Assembly (NCBI GenBank): GCA_027587225.1
Contig: JAPDDQ010000065.1
Location: forward strand, 1-34,022
Source of the DNA: Solirubrobacter taibaiensis
GTDB taxonomy: Bacteria; Actinomycetota; Thermoleophilia; Solirubrobacterales; Solirubrobacteraceae
DNA: 34,022 nt
Direction: 5' to 3'
The notes under the pieces are model-generated. The model saw only the letters and a list, made by a program, of their open reading frames with translations. It was not told where the DNA came from and ran no database searches. Positions 8,099-15,134 of the stretch are shown in pieces. The translations under genes and the position numbers were made by a program. Each line of letters begins with the position of its first letter. The stretch's first letter is position 1.

Positions 8099-10054
8099 AT
8101 GGTTGGCCGGGTGAGGCGCGAAGAACACGAGCGGTTGCCACGGCTGACGGCGAGCGCGGTGCTGGCCATCAGCGCGCTGCTGGTGGTCGTCGAGGTGTGG
8201 CGGATCGCGCTGCTCGATTCGGCCGCCGAGACCGCGTTCGCGGCCGCCGCCGCGCTGGCGTTCTTCCCGCTGCACGCGCGCCATCTGCGCTACGGGCTCC
8301 GCGGCGAACGCCCGCCGCACGCGCTCGCGACGCTCGCCGCGATGGCCGCTGTGCACATCGCCGCGCTCGCCGTGATCGGGCCGGCCTGGTCGTTCATGCT
8401 GGCCACGCTCGCCGTCTCGGCGCTGATCGTCCTGCCTGTGCGCTGGGCGCTCGTCGCGGCCGCGGCGTGCGCGCTCGGCCCGGTGGCGGCGAACGCGCTG
8501 CACCCCGGCGAGGTCGCCGCCAATGGCGACACGGTCCAGTACCTCGTCGTCTCTGTCGTCTTCCGCTCGCTGCTGCAGTTCGCGCTCGTCTGGCTCGTCA
8601 CCGCCACCCACGAGCTGATGCGCTCCCGGACGGCGCTCGCCGAAGCGGCCACGGAGCGTGAGCGGGCGCGCATCGAAGGCGAGGTCCGCACCGCGCTCGA
8701 GCTCCGAGCGGAGCGGCTGCGCCACGACGCGCACACGGCCCGCGCCGCGCTCGCCGACCCCGGGCAGGCGCCCGTGCTGGTCGCGCTGGACCGGGTGCTG
8801 GAGCTCTCTCGTGACGCGCTGAGCGATGTGCGGCGCATCGTCGCCGGAGCGCGTCTGGAGCCTGCCGCGGCCGCCGAGGAGCTGGCCCGCAGCGCGCGCG
8901 GCGCGGACGCGCCGATCCGCGCCGCGGCCCGCATCGCTTGGCTGCCGGCTCTGGCCGTGCAACTCGTGGTCGTCGGCTACAACCTCGCGCTCGTCCTCGG
9001 CGTCTGGACGGAGGCCGAGCCGGGCTGGAGCGCCCCCGTCAGCCTCGCGCTCGTCGGGACGGGCATCGCGCTGTACACCGCCGTCGCCCTGCCCGTCGCC
9101 CACGGTCATGCGCCACGGTACGGGTGGCCGATCGCGGCGGCGCTGGCGCTGCTCAGCGTGGCCGCCGCGGCGTTCGGGGACGACCTGTGGGGCTGCCTGC
9201 CGTGGCTGGCGATCGCCGCCGCCGCGCTCGTCGCCGGCGACCGCTGGGCCCCGCACGTCATCCTGGCCTCGGTCACGGCGCTCTCCGCCTTCATGACGGT
9301 GCGCTACTGGGGCGAGCTGTCGCCGCTCGGCCCGGGCACCGTCGCCTGGTGCGTCCTGTACTGGATCGCGATCGGCGGTCTCGCCGCGATCGCGTTGGTG
9401 GCCTCGGTGCGCTTCGTCGCCGTGGTCGCCGAGCTCGACCGCACGCGCGACGCGCTCGCCCGGGAAGCGGCCAACGCCGAACGCCGGCGGCTGTCGAGCG
9501 ACGTACACGACATGCTCGGGCACAGCCTCACCGCGATCTCGCTCAAGGCGGACCTCGCCCGGCGTCTGCTGGCCGCCGACCGTGACGGTGCGGCGCGCGA
9601 GCTCGACGACCTGCTCGTGCTCGCGGACCAGCAGAACAGCGAGCTCGCGGCGGTCGCCGGCGCCGCTCGTGCCGTCGGGTTCGAAGCGGAGGCGACGGCG
9701 GCCATCGGGTTGCTGCGCTCCGCGGGGATCACGGTCGAGGCCGACCTGGCGCCAGGGCCGCTCACCCCCGAGGCGAGCACGGCGCTTGGTTGGGCCGTTC
9801 GCGAGGCGGCCACGAACATCCTGCGGCACGCCCGGGCCCGCAACGCGTGGATCACCGCGGCGGCTGACGAGCGCGGATGCGTGCTGGTGGAGGTCGTCAA
9901 CGACGGGGCGCCGGCCACGCCCGGTCTGCGCGGGACAGGCCTCGCGGCCCTCGCCGAGCGCGCGAGCGCCTGCGGCGGCCGGGCCGAAGCGGGCCCGGTC
10001 GGCGGCGGTCGCTTCCGCGTGCGAATCGAGCTGCCGGTCGCGGTACTCGCATGA
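8099..10054 (+). CDS. Sensor histidine kinase with duplicated architecture (degenerate first transmitter, active second)
   Basis: From the ATG at 8099 the protein has 651 residues. It reads as two sensor-kinase halves in series. Half one has a block of transmembrane helices and then a dimerisation-helix-like stretch, RERARIEGEVRTALELRAERL...DALSDVRRIVAGAR; where HisKA_3 domains read RIxxELHD, this has Arg197 in place of the His, and no ATPase domain follows. Half two starts a new set of helices near residue 279 (AWLPALAVQLVVVGYNLAL). It continues into a proper HisKA_3 segment LSSDVHDMLGHSLTAIS with phospho-acceptor H470, then an HATPase with N-box VREAATNILRHA (N573) and G-box GLRGTGLAALAERA. 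The GTG at 8111 is an alternative start; upstream in-frame codons are arginine-rich and unlike a real N-terminus. Its stop overlaps the regulator start as ATGA. It probably senses membrane or drug stress. Confidence 0.88.
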   Translation: MVGRVRREEHERLPRLTASAVLAISALLVVVEVWRIALLDSAAETAFAAAAALAFFPLHARHLRYGLRGERPPHALATLAAMAAVHIAALAVIGPAWSFMLATLAVSALIVLPVRWALVAAAACALGPVAANALHPGEVAANGDTVQYLVVSVVFRSLLQFALVWLVTATHELMRSRTALAEAATERERARIEGEVRTALELRAERLRHDAHTARAALADPGQAPVLVALDRVLELSRDALSDVRRIVAGARLEPAAAAEELARSARGADAPIRAAARIAWLPALAVQLVVVGYNLALVLGVWTEAEPGWSAPVSLALVGTGIALYTAVALPVAHGHAPRYGWPIAAALALLSVAAAAFGDDLWGCLPWLAIAAAALVAGDRWAPHVILASVTALSAFMTVRYWGELSPLGPGTVAWCVLYWIAIGGLAAIALVASVRFVAVVAELDRTRDALAREAANAERRRLSSDVHDMLGHSLTAISLKADLARRLLAADRDGAARELDDLLVLADQQNSELAAVAGAARAVGFEAEATAAIGLLRSAGITVEADLAPGPLTPEASTALGWAVREAATNILRHARARNAWITAAADERGCVLVEVVNDGAPATPGLRGTGLAALAERASACGGRAEAGPVGGGRFRVRIELPVAVLA

Positions 10055-10656
10055 TCCGCGTGTTGTTGGCCGAGGACCAGCACATGATCCGCGGCGCGCT
10101 GCTGGCGCTGATCGGGCTCGAGGAGGACATGGAGGTCGTGGCCGACATCGACCGTGGCGACGAGATCGTCCCTGCAGCCCACCGCACCCGTCCGGACGTC
10201 GCGGTGCTCGACATCGAGCTGCCGGGCATCGACGGCCTGACCGCCGCGGCCCGCATGCGGGACGAGCTGCCGCAGACGCGGATCCTGATCCTCACGGGGC
10301 TCGGGCAGCCCGGGCATCTCACGCGCGCGCTCGAGGCGCGCGTCGGCGGCTTCATGCGCAAGGACGCGCCGTCCGAGGAGCTCGCGGACGCGATCCGGCG
10401 CGTCGCGAAAGGCCAGCGCTTCCTCGATCCGGACCTCGTCGCCAACGCGCTGGAGATCGGCACCAGCCCGCTGAGCGAACGCGAGACCGAGGTGCTGCGC
10501 GCCGCCGCGGCCGGCGGCTCGACCGAGGAGATCGGGGTGCAGGTGCATCTCTCACCGGCGACGGTCCGCAACTACCTGTCGAGCGCGTTCGCCAAGCTCG
10601 GGGCCCGCAACCGGATCGACGCGATCCGGATCGCCCGCGAAGCCGGCTGGCTCTAG
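10051..10656 (+). CDS. NarL/FixJ-family response regulator
   Basis: The 201-residue protein has a receiver domain (residues 1-120) with acidic pocket E8/D9, phospho-acceptor D54 in VAVLDIELPGIDG, T82 and K104. A LuxR-type helix-turn-helix spans about 139-196, beginning with LSERETEVLRAAAAGGSTEEIG and continuing through LSPATVRNYLSSAFAKLGARNRIDAI. This is the DesR-like class of regulators. The ATG overlaps the kinase stop (ATGA), so kinase and regulator are made together. Likely targets are its own operon and the divergent ABC exporter through the inverted repeat at 8054-8067; that link is inferred from position. Confidence 0.95.
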   Translation: MIRVLLAEDQHMIRGALLALIGLEEDMEVVADIDRGDEIVPAAHRTRPDVAVLDIELPGIDGLTAAARMRDELPQTRILILTGLGQPGHLTRALEARVGGFMRKDAPSEELADAIRRVAKGQRFLDPDLVANALEIGTSPLSERETEVLRAAAAGGSTEEIGVQVHLSPATVRNYLSSAFAKLGARNRIDAIRIAREAGWL

Positions 10657-10674
10657 CCAGTATCTTCGAGCCCC

Positions 10675-11835
10675 ATGGGAGGCCGGATTCTGCTCGTCGT
10701 GAGCCTGTTGCTGCTCACGGCCGCGCCCGCGAGCGCATCGACGATCGTCTTTCAATGCGGCGGAGCGGTGTGCGCCGTCGACCCGGACACTGGGGAGCAA
10801 CCGCGCCAGCTGGCGCCCGACGGCCGCGTCGCGGGCGTCACGCGCGATGGCGTCACCGCGTCCTGGGTCGATCCGTCGGGCGCGCTGGTGAAGGCGCCGG
10901 TGGCCGGCGGAGCGCCCGCCCCGATCGGGTTCAGCGGGTCGGTCGTCAACCAGCCGCTGATGTCGCCGGACGGCACCCGCTACCTGTGGTGGTATCCCGG
11001 CCCGGACGGGTTCGGTGGCAACAACGGCATCTGGATCCGCCGGCTCACGGTCGGGGCGGCCTCGACCGAGGGCGTCGGGTCCTGCTCGTTCTGCGTGATC
11101 TCCCACGGCTGGCTCGGCAACACCGCGATCGGGGCGATCCCGGGTGACACCGACCGCCCCTCGCGCATCTGCACGATGGCCACCACCGCCGAGGCGCCGG
11201 ACGTCTCCGGCACCTGCGTCAGCCTGCTCGCGTCCGAGGCCCGCGGCGGCGTCGGCTTCCCCAGCGGCAACGCCGCCGGCACGGAGGTCGTGGCCGCGCT
11301 CAGCCCGGGCGAGCGCACAGGCATCAAGGGCCGGATCGTTCGCTACTCCCTGCCCGGCGGCGCGCCCCTGCCCGACGTCACCGCCGGCACGACGGACACC
11401 ACGCCCGTGTTCTCGCCAGAAGGCGACCGGGTGGCGTTCGAGCGCGACAACCAGATCGTGATCAAGGACTTGACCGGAGCGGGCGCCGAACGCGTACTGG
11501 CGCCGGGCGTATACCCGCACTGGGGCGGCGCGCGGACCGTCGTCGGCCCGACGCTGCGGTCGACCACGCTGCGCTACCGCAAGGGCAAGATCGCGGTGAA
11601 GGTCGCCTGCACCGGCACCGCCGCGTGCCGCGGGACGGTGCGGATCAAGAAGGGCAAGACGACCATCGGCTCCCGCTTCTACACGGTCGCCGGCGGCAAG
11701 TCCGGCACGGTCACGGTCAAGCCGTCGCGGCGCGGCGCGCGCTCCCTCGGCACCCGCCGCTCGCAGACCGTTTCGGTGGAGTTGAAGCCGTCGACCGGTG
11801 ACGCGGTGAAGAAATCTCTGAAGCTCCGCCGTTGA
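10675..11835 (+). CDS. Secreted beta-propeller-like protein with basic C-terminal domain
   Basis: The 386-residue product has a signal peptide (MGGRILLVVSLLLLTAAPASAS). A series of TolB/PD40-like blades follows, with phrases such as PLMSPDGTRYLWW and PVFSPEGDRVAFERDNQIVIKDL. The C-terminal ~90 residues (from TLRYRKGKIAVKV) form a lysine/arginine-rich beta domain with CTGTAACRGTVRIKKGKT, probably a disulfide-stabilised Ig-like fold. Two further Cys pairs (FQCGGAVCAV and SCSFCVI) also suggest an oxidised, exported protein. It begins 18 bp after the response-regulator stop, with no clear ribosome site. Function is unknown; propellers of this type usually bind partners or the cell wall. The same kind of basic tail ends three other exported proteins in this window. 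Confidence 0.8.
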   Translation: MGGRILLVVSLLLLTAAPASASTIVFQCGGAVCAVDPDTGEQPRQLAPDGRVAGVTRDGVTASWVDPSGALVKAPVAGGAPAPIGFSGSVVNQPLMSPDGTRYLWWYPGPDGFGGNNGIWIRRLTVGAASTEGVGSCSFCVISHGWLGNTAIGAIPGDTDRPSRICTMATTAEAPDVSGTCVSLLASEARGGVGFPSGNAAGTEVVAALSPGERTGIKGRIVRYSLPGGAPLPDVTAGTTDTTPVFSPEGDRVAFERDNQIVIKDLTGAGAERVLAPGVYPHWGGARTVVGPTLRSTTLRYRKGKIAVKVACTGTAACRGTVRIKKGKTTIGSRFYTVAGGKSGTVTVKPSRRGARSLGTRRSQTVSVELKPSTGDAVKKSLKLRR

Positions 11836-11852
11836 AGCGCGATACTGGGGAC

Positions 11853-12257
11853 GTGAACCAATGGATCGTGTTGGATCTCGTCGCGCACGACACGTGGGCG
11901 CTGAACGACGTCGGCTCCGAGCAGGCGCAGGCGTTCGGCCGGCTGCGTGAGGTGCTTGCGGCCGCCCCGCCGCACCGCGTCCTCAGCGCGTCGAACAACG
12001 GCACCCAGGGCTTGATCTACACCGTGACCAGCGACGCCGAAGCGCTGCTGCAGACGGCGCGCGAGCACGCCCCGGAGCACGGCGTCGCGTCGTTCGTGGC
12101 CAGGACGTGGACGGCCGACCCCCGCACGGGCGCGCAGCCCGAGGTGATCGAGCTGATCGAGCCGCAGCCGTCGTGGCCGCGGCCGGGCTACCAGAACGAC
12201 CTGCTCGAACGCTGGCTCGAAGCGGCCGCGACCGGGTCTGGTTCCTCGCCGAACTGA
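11853..12257 (+). CDS. Conserved-looking small soluble protein of unknown function
   Basis: From the GTG at 11853 the product has 134 residues, starting VNQWIVLDLVAHDTWALNDVG. It has no signal peptide or membrane segment and is probably cytoplasmic. It is acidic, with helical stretches (EQAQAFGRLREVLAAA; DAEALLQTAREHAPEHG) and ends in a short Ser/Gly tail. I do not recognise a family. A GGGGA stretch just before the GTG could act as the ribosome site. A TTG at 11832 overlapping the previous stop would add seven residues, MKRDTGD, and looks less likely. It sits in a same-strand run of five genes (10675-13894) with short gaps. Confidence 0.6.
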   Translation: MNQWIVLDLVAHDTWALNDVGSEQAQAFGRLREVLAAAPPHRVLSASNNGTQGLIYTVTSDAEALLQTAREHAPEHGVASFVARTWTADPRTGAQPEVIELIEPQPSWPRPGYQNDLLERWLEAAATGSGSSPN

Positions 12258-12279
12258 GCATCTGGGGTACGGTCCTCCG

Positions 12280-12801
12280 ATGACCGCGCCCGAGCCCGCC
12301 CCGGCACCGCCGTACGAGCAGATGCCGCCTCCTCCGCCGCCGCGGAAGCGCCGCACGGGTCGGATCATCCTGATCGTGCTGGCGGCCATGTTCGTGGGTC
12401 TCGTGCTGCTGATCGGCGGCTGCTTCCTGCTGGTCAACGAGTCCACAAAGGACGCGCAGAAGGTCTCCGACGAGTTCGTGACGGCCGTGCAGGCCGGCGA
12501 CACCGCGAAGGCCTACTCGCTCACGGGCCCGTCCTTCCGCGAGGCCACGAGCGAGGCCGACACCGCCGAGTTCGTCAAGAGCATCTCCGCGCTCGTCAGC
12601 AAGGACGCCGTCGCACCCGACGGCAAGGCGATCAGCACGAGCACCGACAACGGCAAGATCGCCGTCTTCACCTACAAGCTCAAGGCCGCCGAGGGCAACG
12701 GCTCGGTCTACTTCAAGACGCAGATCCGCGACGAGCAGGGCCGCTGGCAGGTCATGAACTTCCGCAGCGCGGAGACCGCGCTGGACACCGACGTCGAATA
12801 G
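12280..12801 (+). CDS. Single-pass membrane protein with proline-rich N-terminus and extracytoplasmic domain
   Basis: The 173-residue product begins with a cytoplasmic proline-rich stretch (PAPPYEQMPPPPPPRKRR). One transmembrane helix follows (about residues 28-52, LIVLAAMFVGLVLLIGG), then an extracytoplasmic domain of about 120 residues. That domain starts with a helix, TKDAQKVSDEFVTAVQAGDTAKAY, and continues with strands ending GRWQVMNFR, the layout of DUF4878/NTF2-like domains found in many actinobacterial envelope proteins. The arginine cluster before the helix supports an N-inside topology. Its stop shares one base with the next start (TAGTG), so it is coupled to the secreted FKBP isomerase. 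Role unknown; a partner or scaffold at the membrane is plausible. Confidence 0.75.
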   Translation: MTAPEPAPAPPYEQMPPPPPPRKRRTGRIILIVLAAMFVGLVLLIGGCFLLVNESTKDAQKVSDEFVTAVQAGDTAKAYSLTGPSFREATSEADTAEFVKSISALVSKDAVAPDGKAISTSTDNGKIAVFTYKLKAAEGNGSVYFKTQIRDEQGRWQVMNFRSAETALDTDVE

Positions 12802-13496
12802 TGCTCGCGACCCTCGCCGCCGCCTCGGCGTTGCTGCTCGCCCCGATCCCGCCGGTGAAGGCGTTCGACCTGCCGACGGTGAAGGAGTGCGTGGGCGCCC
12901 GCACGCTCACCTTCAGCCTTCGTCCGCTCCCGCGCGACGCGCAATGGACGCGCGCGACGGTGACCGTCGACGGCAAGCGGGTCAAGCGCATCAACAAACC
13001 GCGTCCCACGCGCGACATCCGCGTGCGCAGCCTGCCACTGACCACGTTCGAGCTCGCGATCAGCGCCCGCACGAGCGATGGTCGCACGGCCACGGTGAAG
13101 CGGACCTATCACCCGTGTCCGCAGGGCGCGAAGCCGACGATCACGATCCCGGACGGCCCGCCGCCCACGACGCTGGTCACCCGTGACCTGCTGGTCGGCA
13201 CCGGCGCCACGGCCCGTGCCGGCAAGGACGCCAAGGTCCACTACGTGCTGGTCACGTACTCGAACCGCAAGGAGATCGACTCGACCTGGGGCACCGGCGA
13301 GCCGTTCGAGTTCTCGCTCGGCCAAGGGTTCGTCATCAAGGGCTTCGACGAGGGCATCGCGGGCATGCGCGTCGGCGGCCGGCGCGAGATCGTCATGCCG
13401 CCCGAGTTCGGCTACGGCGAGGCGGGCGTCCCGCCGGAGATCCGCGAGAACGAGACGCTCGTGTTCGTGGTCGATCTCGTTGCGGTCAGTAGCTGA
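12801..13496 (+). CDS. Secreted FKBP-type peptidyl-prolyl cis-trans isomerase
   Basis: The 231-residue protein starts at a GTG that shares its G with the TAG stop of the preceding gene. A signal peptide (LATLAAASALLLAPIPPVKA) is followed by a ~90-residue beta domain with Cys30 and Cys106, which may form a disulfide. An FKBP domain spans about 115-231. It retains the usual active-site landmarks: the VHYVLVTY strand, EFSLGQGFVIKGFDEGIAGMRVG (Val-Ile and Phe of the pocket), and PPEFGYGEAG with the conserved Tyr, ending LVFVVDLV. It would catalyse proline isomerisation during folding of exported proteins, which suits a region rich in secreted products. The first pocket segment (IDSTW instead of FDSS) differs slightly from typical members. 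Confidence 0.9.
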   Translation: MLATLAAASALLLAPIPPVKAFDLPTVKECVGARTLTFSLRPLPRDAQWTRATVTVDGKRVKRINKPRPTRDIRVRSLPLTTFELAISARTSDGRTATVKRTYHPCPQGAKPTITIPDGPPPTTLVTRDLLVGTGATARAGKDAKVHYVLVTYSNRKEIDSTWGTGEPFEFSLGQGFVIKGFDEGIAGMRVGGRREIVMPPEFGYGEAGVPPEIRENETLVFVVDLVAVSS

Positions 13497-13522
13497 CCGC
13501 AATTGGCCATAGGGTTCTGCCC

Positions 13523-13894
13523 ATGCCATCGATCACTGCCGTGGATTTCGTCCCGATCCCGACCCAGGACGCCGACAAGGCCACCGCGTTCTACACCGAC
13601 GTTCTCGGTCTGGTCCAGGACGAGCACACGCTCGACAAGCCGTTCTCGGAGTTCGACCTCGGCGGCACGACGCTGAGCGTCTGGAATCCGGCCGGCGCCG
13701 GCCGCGACTTCCAGGCCAACACCAACGCGGTCGCGCTGCACACCGACGACGTCAAGGGCATGCGCACGCAGCTCGAAGGCAAGGGCGTGATGTTCTTCGG
13801 CGACACCGTGGACACGGGCGTCTGCCACATGGCGTTCTTCGCCGACGTGGACGGCAACCCGCTGATGCTGCACGGGCGGTACGTGCCGCGCTGA
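13523..13894 (+). CDS. VOC-fold (glyoxalase/bleomycin-resistance/dioxygenase superfamily) protein
   Basis: The 123-residue protein has the paired beta-alpha-beta-beta-beta modules of the VOC superfamily. It opens with AVDFVPIPTQDADKATAFYTDVLGL, has a mid strand ALHTDDVKGMRTQLEGKGV and ends FFADVDGNPLMLHGRY. Candidate metal ligands are E43, H73, H102 and H117, but the final conserved Glu of true glyoxalases is replaced by the LH pair, so the reaction cannot be named. It is cytoplasmic with no signal. It is the last of a same-strand run and converges on the DUF47 gene with only 6 bp between the two stop codons. Confidence 0.9.
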   Translation: MPSITAVDFVPIPTQDADKATAFYTDVLGLVQDEHTLDKPFSEFDLGGTTLSVWNPAGAGRDFQANTNAVALHTDDVKGMRTQLEGKGVMFFGDTVDTGVCHMAFFADVDGNPLMLHGRYVPR

Positions 13895-13904
13895 GCAAGC
13901 TCAG
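13891..13904. terminator. Short palindrome spanning both convergent stop codons
   Basis: CTGAGC-AA-GCTCAG is a perfect 14-bp inverted repeat containing the TGA of the VOC gene and the TGA of the opposed DUF47 gene. It is symmetric, so it could act on both transcripts. The stem is short and lacks a T-tract, so a terminator role is tentative. Confidence 0.3.
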
Positions 13905-14578
13905 TTGCCGTTGGCCCGCTTGAGCGTCATCCCCTCGAGGACGTTCGCGACCGTCTCGCACGCGTCCACCGCGCACTCGAGCGTGTCGAAGATGTCCTTC
14001 CAGCGGATGACGATCATCGGGTCGATCCCGGCGACGAAGAGATCGGCGAGGGCGGCGCGCTGGATCTTGTCGCCCTCGTTCTCGAGCCGGTGGATCTCGA
14101 CGAGCTGCGCGCCGACGTCGAGCCCGTTGCGCAGCCCGCGCAACGACTGGGCCACCTGCTCGGCGCACAGCACCAGCACGGCGGCCATCTCCTCGGCCTG
14201 CTCCATCGGCGCCTCGACGCCGTACAGCGCGAGTTGGTCGGCGACCTCTTCGGCGAAGTCGACGATGTCGTCGAGCGCGCCCGCCAGCGCGTGCACGTCG
14301 GCGGAGTCCAGATGCGCGCGGCGCGGGCCGCGGACCGCCAGGCGGTGGTGGATGTCGTGGACGATCCGGTCGCCCTCCTGCTCGCACAGCAGGATGTCCC
14401 GGGCCAGCGAGGCCTTCTCGGGATAGTCCGCCAGCAAGTCGCGCAGCAACAACGCAGACCGCTGCACATTGCGGCCTGACTCATCGAACAACGACAGCAG
14501 TTCCGGGTCAGGCCGGGTCCGGCGCAACAGCACCAACCGACCGTACAGCCCCAAAACGGCGGTTCCCGGGGCGTTCAC
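13901..14578 (-). CDS. DUF47/PhoU-like phosphate-transport regulatory protein
   Basis: The product is an all-helical PhoU-like protein of up to 225 residues with the two repeated metal-binding motifs of the family, CEQEGDRIVHDI (E66-D70) and LENEGDKIQRAAL (E166-D170). It also has the DUF47 C-terminal signature IRWKDIFDTLECAVDACETVANVLEG. DUF47 proteins usually accompany PiT phosphate transporters and modulate phosphate uptake; here none is in view, and the gene follows the pst operon on the same strand after 197 bp. Two pairs of PHO-box-like repeats lie upstream, and the nearer one overlaps the GTG at 14578. A second GTG at 14533 (VLLRRTRPDPELL) gives 210 residues, matches the usual family start better and leaves a normal promoter spacing, so the real start may be there. 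Confidence 0.88.
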   Translation of the reverse strand: MNAPGTAVLGLYGRLVLLRRTRPDPELLSLFDESGRNVQRSALLLRDLLADYPEKASLARDILLCEQEGDRIVHDIHHRLAVRGPRRAHLDSADVHALAGALDDIVDFAEEVADQLALYGVEAPMEQAEEMAAVLVLCAEQVAQSLRGLRNGLDVGAQLVEIHRLENEGDKIQRAALADLFVAGIDPMIVIRWKDIFDTLECAVDACETVANVLEGMTLKRANGN

Positions 14579-14594
14579 AACCTGTTCACGGGTG
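14573..14594. promoter_or_regulatory. PHO-box-like direct repeat (proximal pair)
   Basis: Two adjoining 11-bp units, GTTCACAACCT and GTTCACGGGTG, share GTTCAC in exact 11-bp register. This is the layout of PhoP-binding PHO boxes described in Streptomyces (units starting G(G/T)TCAY). They lie at the 5' end of the DUF47/PhoU-like gene and read away from it. Confidence 0.55.
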
Positions 14595-14623
14595 ACCCCC
14601 CAACCGGGCTATTCGCACCCGGC

Positions 14624-14645
14624 GTTCACACGCTGGTCACCGTGG
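14624..14645. promoter_or_regulatory. PHO-box-like direct repeat (distal pair)
   Basis: Two adjoining 11-bp units, GTTCACACGCT and GGTCACCGTGG, each match the Streptomyces PHO-unit consensus at 9 of 11 positions by eye. They lie 51 bp from the proximal pair, in the same orientation, in the gap between the pst accessory operon and the DUF47/PhoU-like gene. Control by a PhoP-type regulator is inferred. Confidence 0.6.
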
Positions 14646-14775
14646 CCGACCAGCGTGCGGCTTCACTGGGGGAGACGCACGCCGGAGTGGCGCGTCAAGC
14701 AGTTCCCCCCGGGCTTCCCGGCGCGGTTCCTCCTCTCTCCTCACCGCGTCGGAAGTCCGGGGGCTCCCCAATCCC

Positions 14776-15132
14776 TCAGCGCATGAGCGGGTGGGCGCAC
14801 TGGGAGCAGAACGCCGCCCCCCGCGGGTACAGCGCGTCGCAATTCGGACAGGTGCCGGCGGCGCCGCCCTCGTCCATCCGCGCAAGCCGCTCGATCGAGC
14901 CGAGCTCGGCGTCGAGCGTCTGCAACTTGGCGGCGTGGCGAACGAGCAGGTCGACGCGGAAGTGGTCGCGGATCGCCATCTCGTAGGCGAGCCCGCCGAG
15001 GTCGAACTGGGCTTCGGCGAACTCGCGCTCGAGCCGGCGGCGGCACTCGGTCAGCTCGTCGGGCGCGACGGCACGGCCGCCACCGGGCGGCAGCGGCTTG
15101 GGCTCGGCGATGTAGGTGCGGCGGCGCAGCAT
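14776..15132 (-). CDS. Small zinc-ribbon protein, last gene of the pst operon
   Basis: The 118-residue protein has a basic N-terminus (MLRRRTYIAEPKPLPPGGG). A long helical middle (residues 25-88) is rich in Glu/Arg/Leu and may be a coiled coil. A C-terminal rubredoxin-like zinc ribbon has CPNC (C95, C98) and CSQC (C109, C112). No signal or membrane segment is seen, so it is likely cytoplasmic. It starts two bases after the TGA of the preceding zinc-ribbon/SPOR gene (TGAGCATG) and is therefore co-translated with it. The function is not recognised; it could be a partner of the membrane-bound neighbour through helix pairing. Placement in a pst operon suggests, but does not show, a role in phosphate uptake. 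Confidence 0.75.
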   Translation of the reverse strand: MLRRRTYIAEPKPLPPGGGRAVAPDELTECRRRLEREFAEAQFDLGGLAYEMAIRDHFRVDLLVRHAAKLQTLDAELGSIERLARMDEGGAAGTCPNCDALYPRGAAFCSQCAHPLMR

Positions 15133-15134
15133 GC

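Noticed and set aside
7757..9829. Minus-strand open frame of 690 codons across the kinase gene and the intergenic region
   Set aside because: It covers the divergent promoter region and both flanking genes in the wrong frame and has a composition unlike a folded protein.
14709..14721. CCGGG-CTT-CCCGG hairpin downstream of the pst accessory operon as a terminator
   Set aside because: Five-base stem and no T-tract; such GC hairpins are common here.
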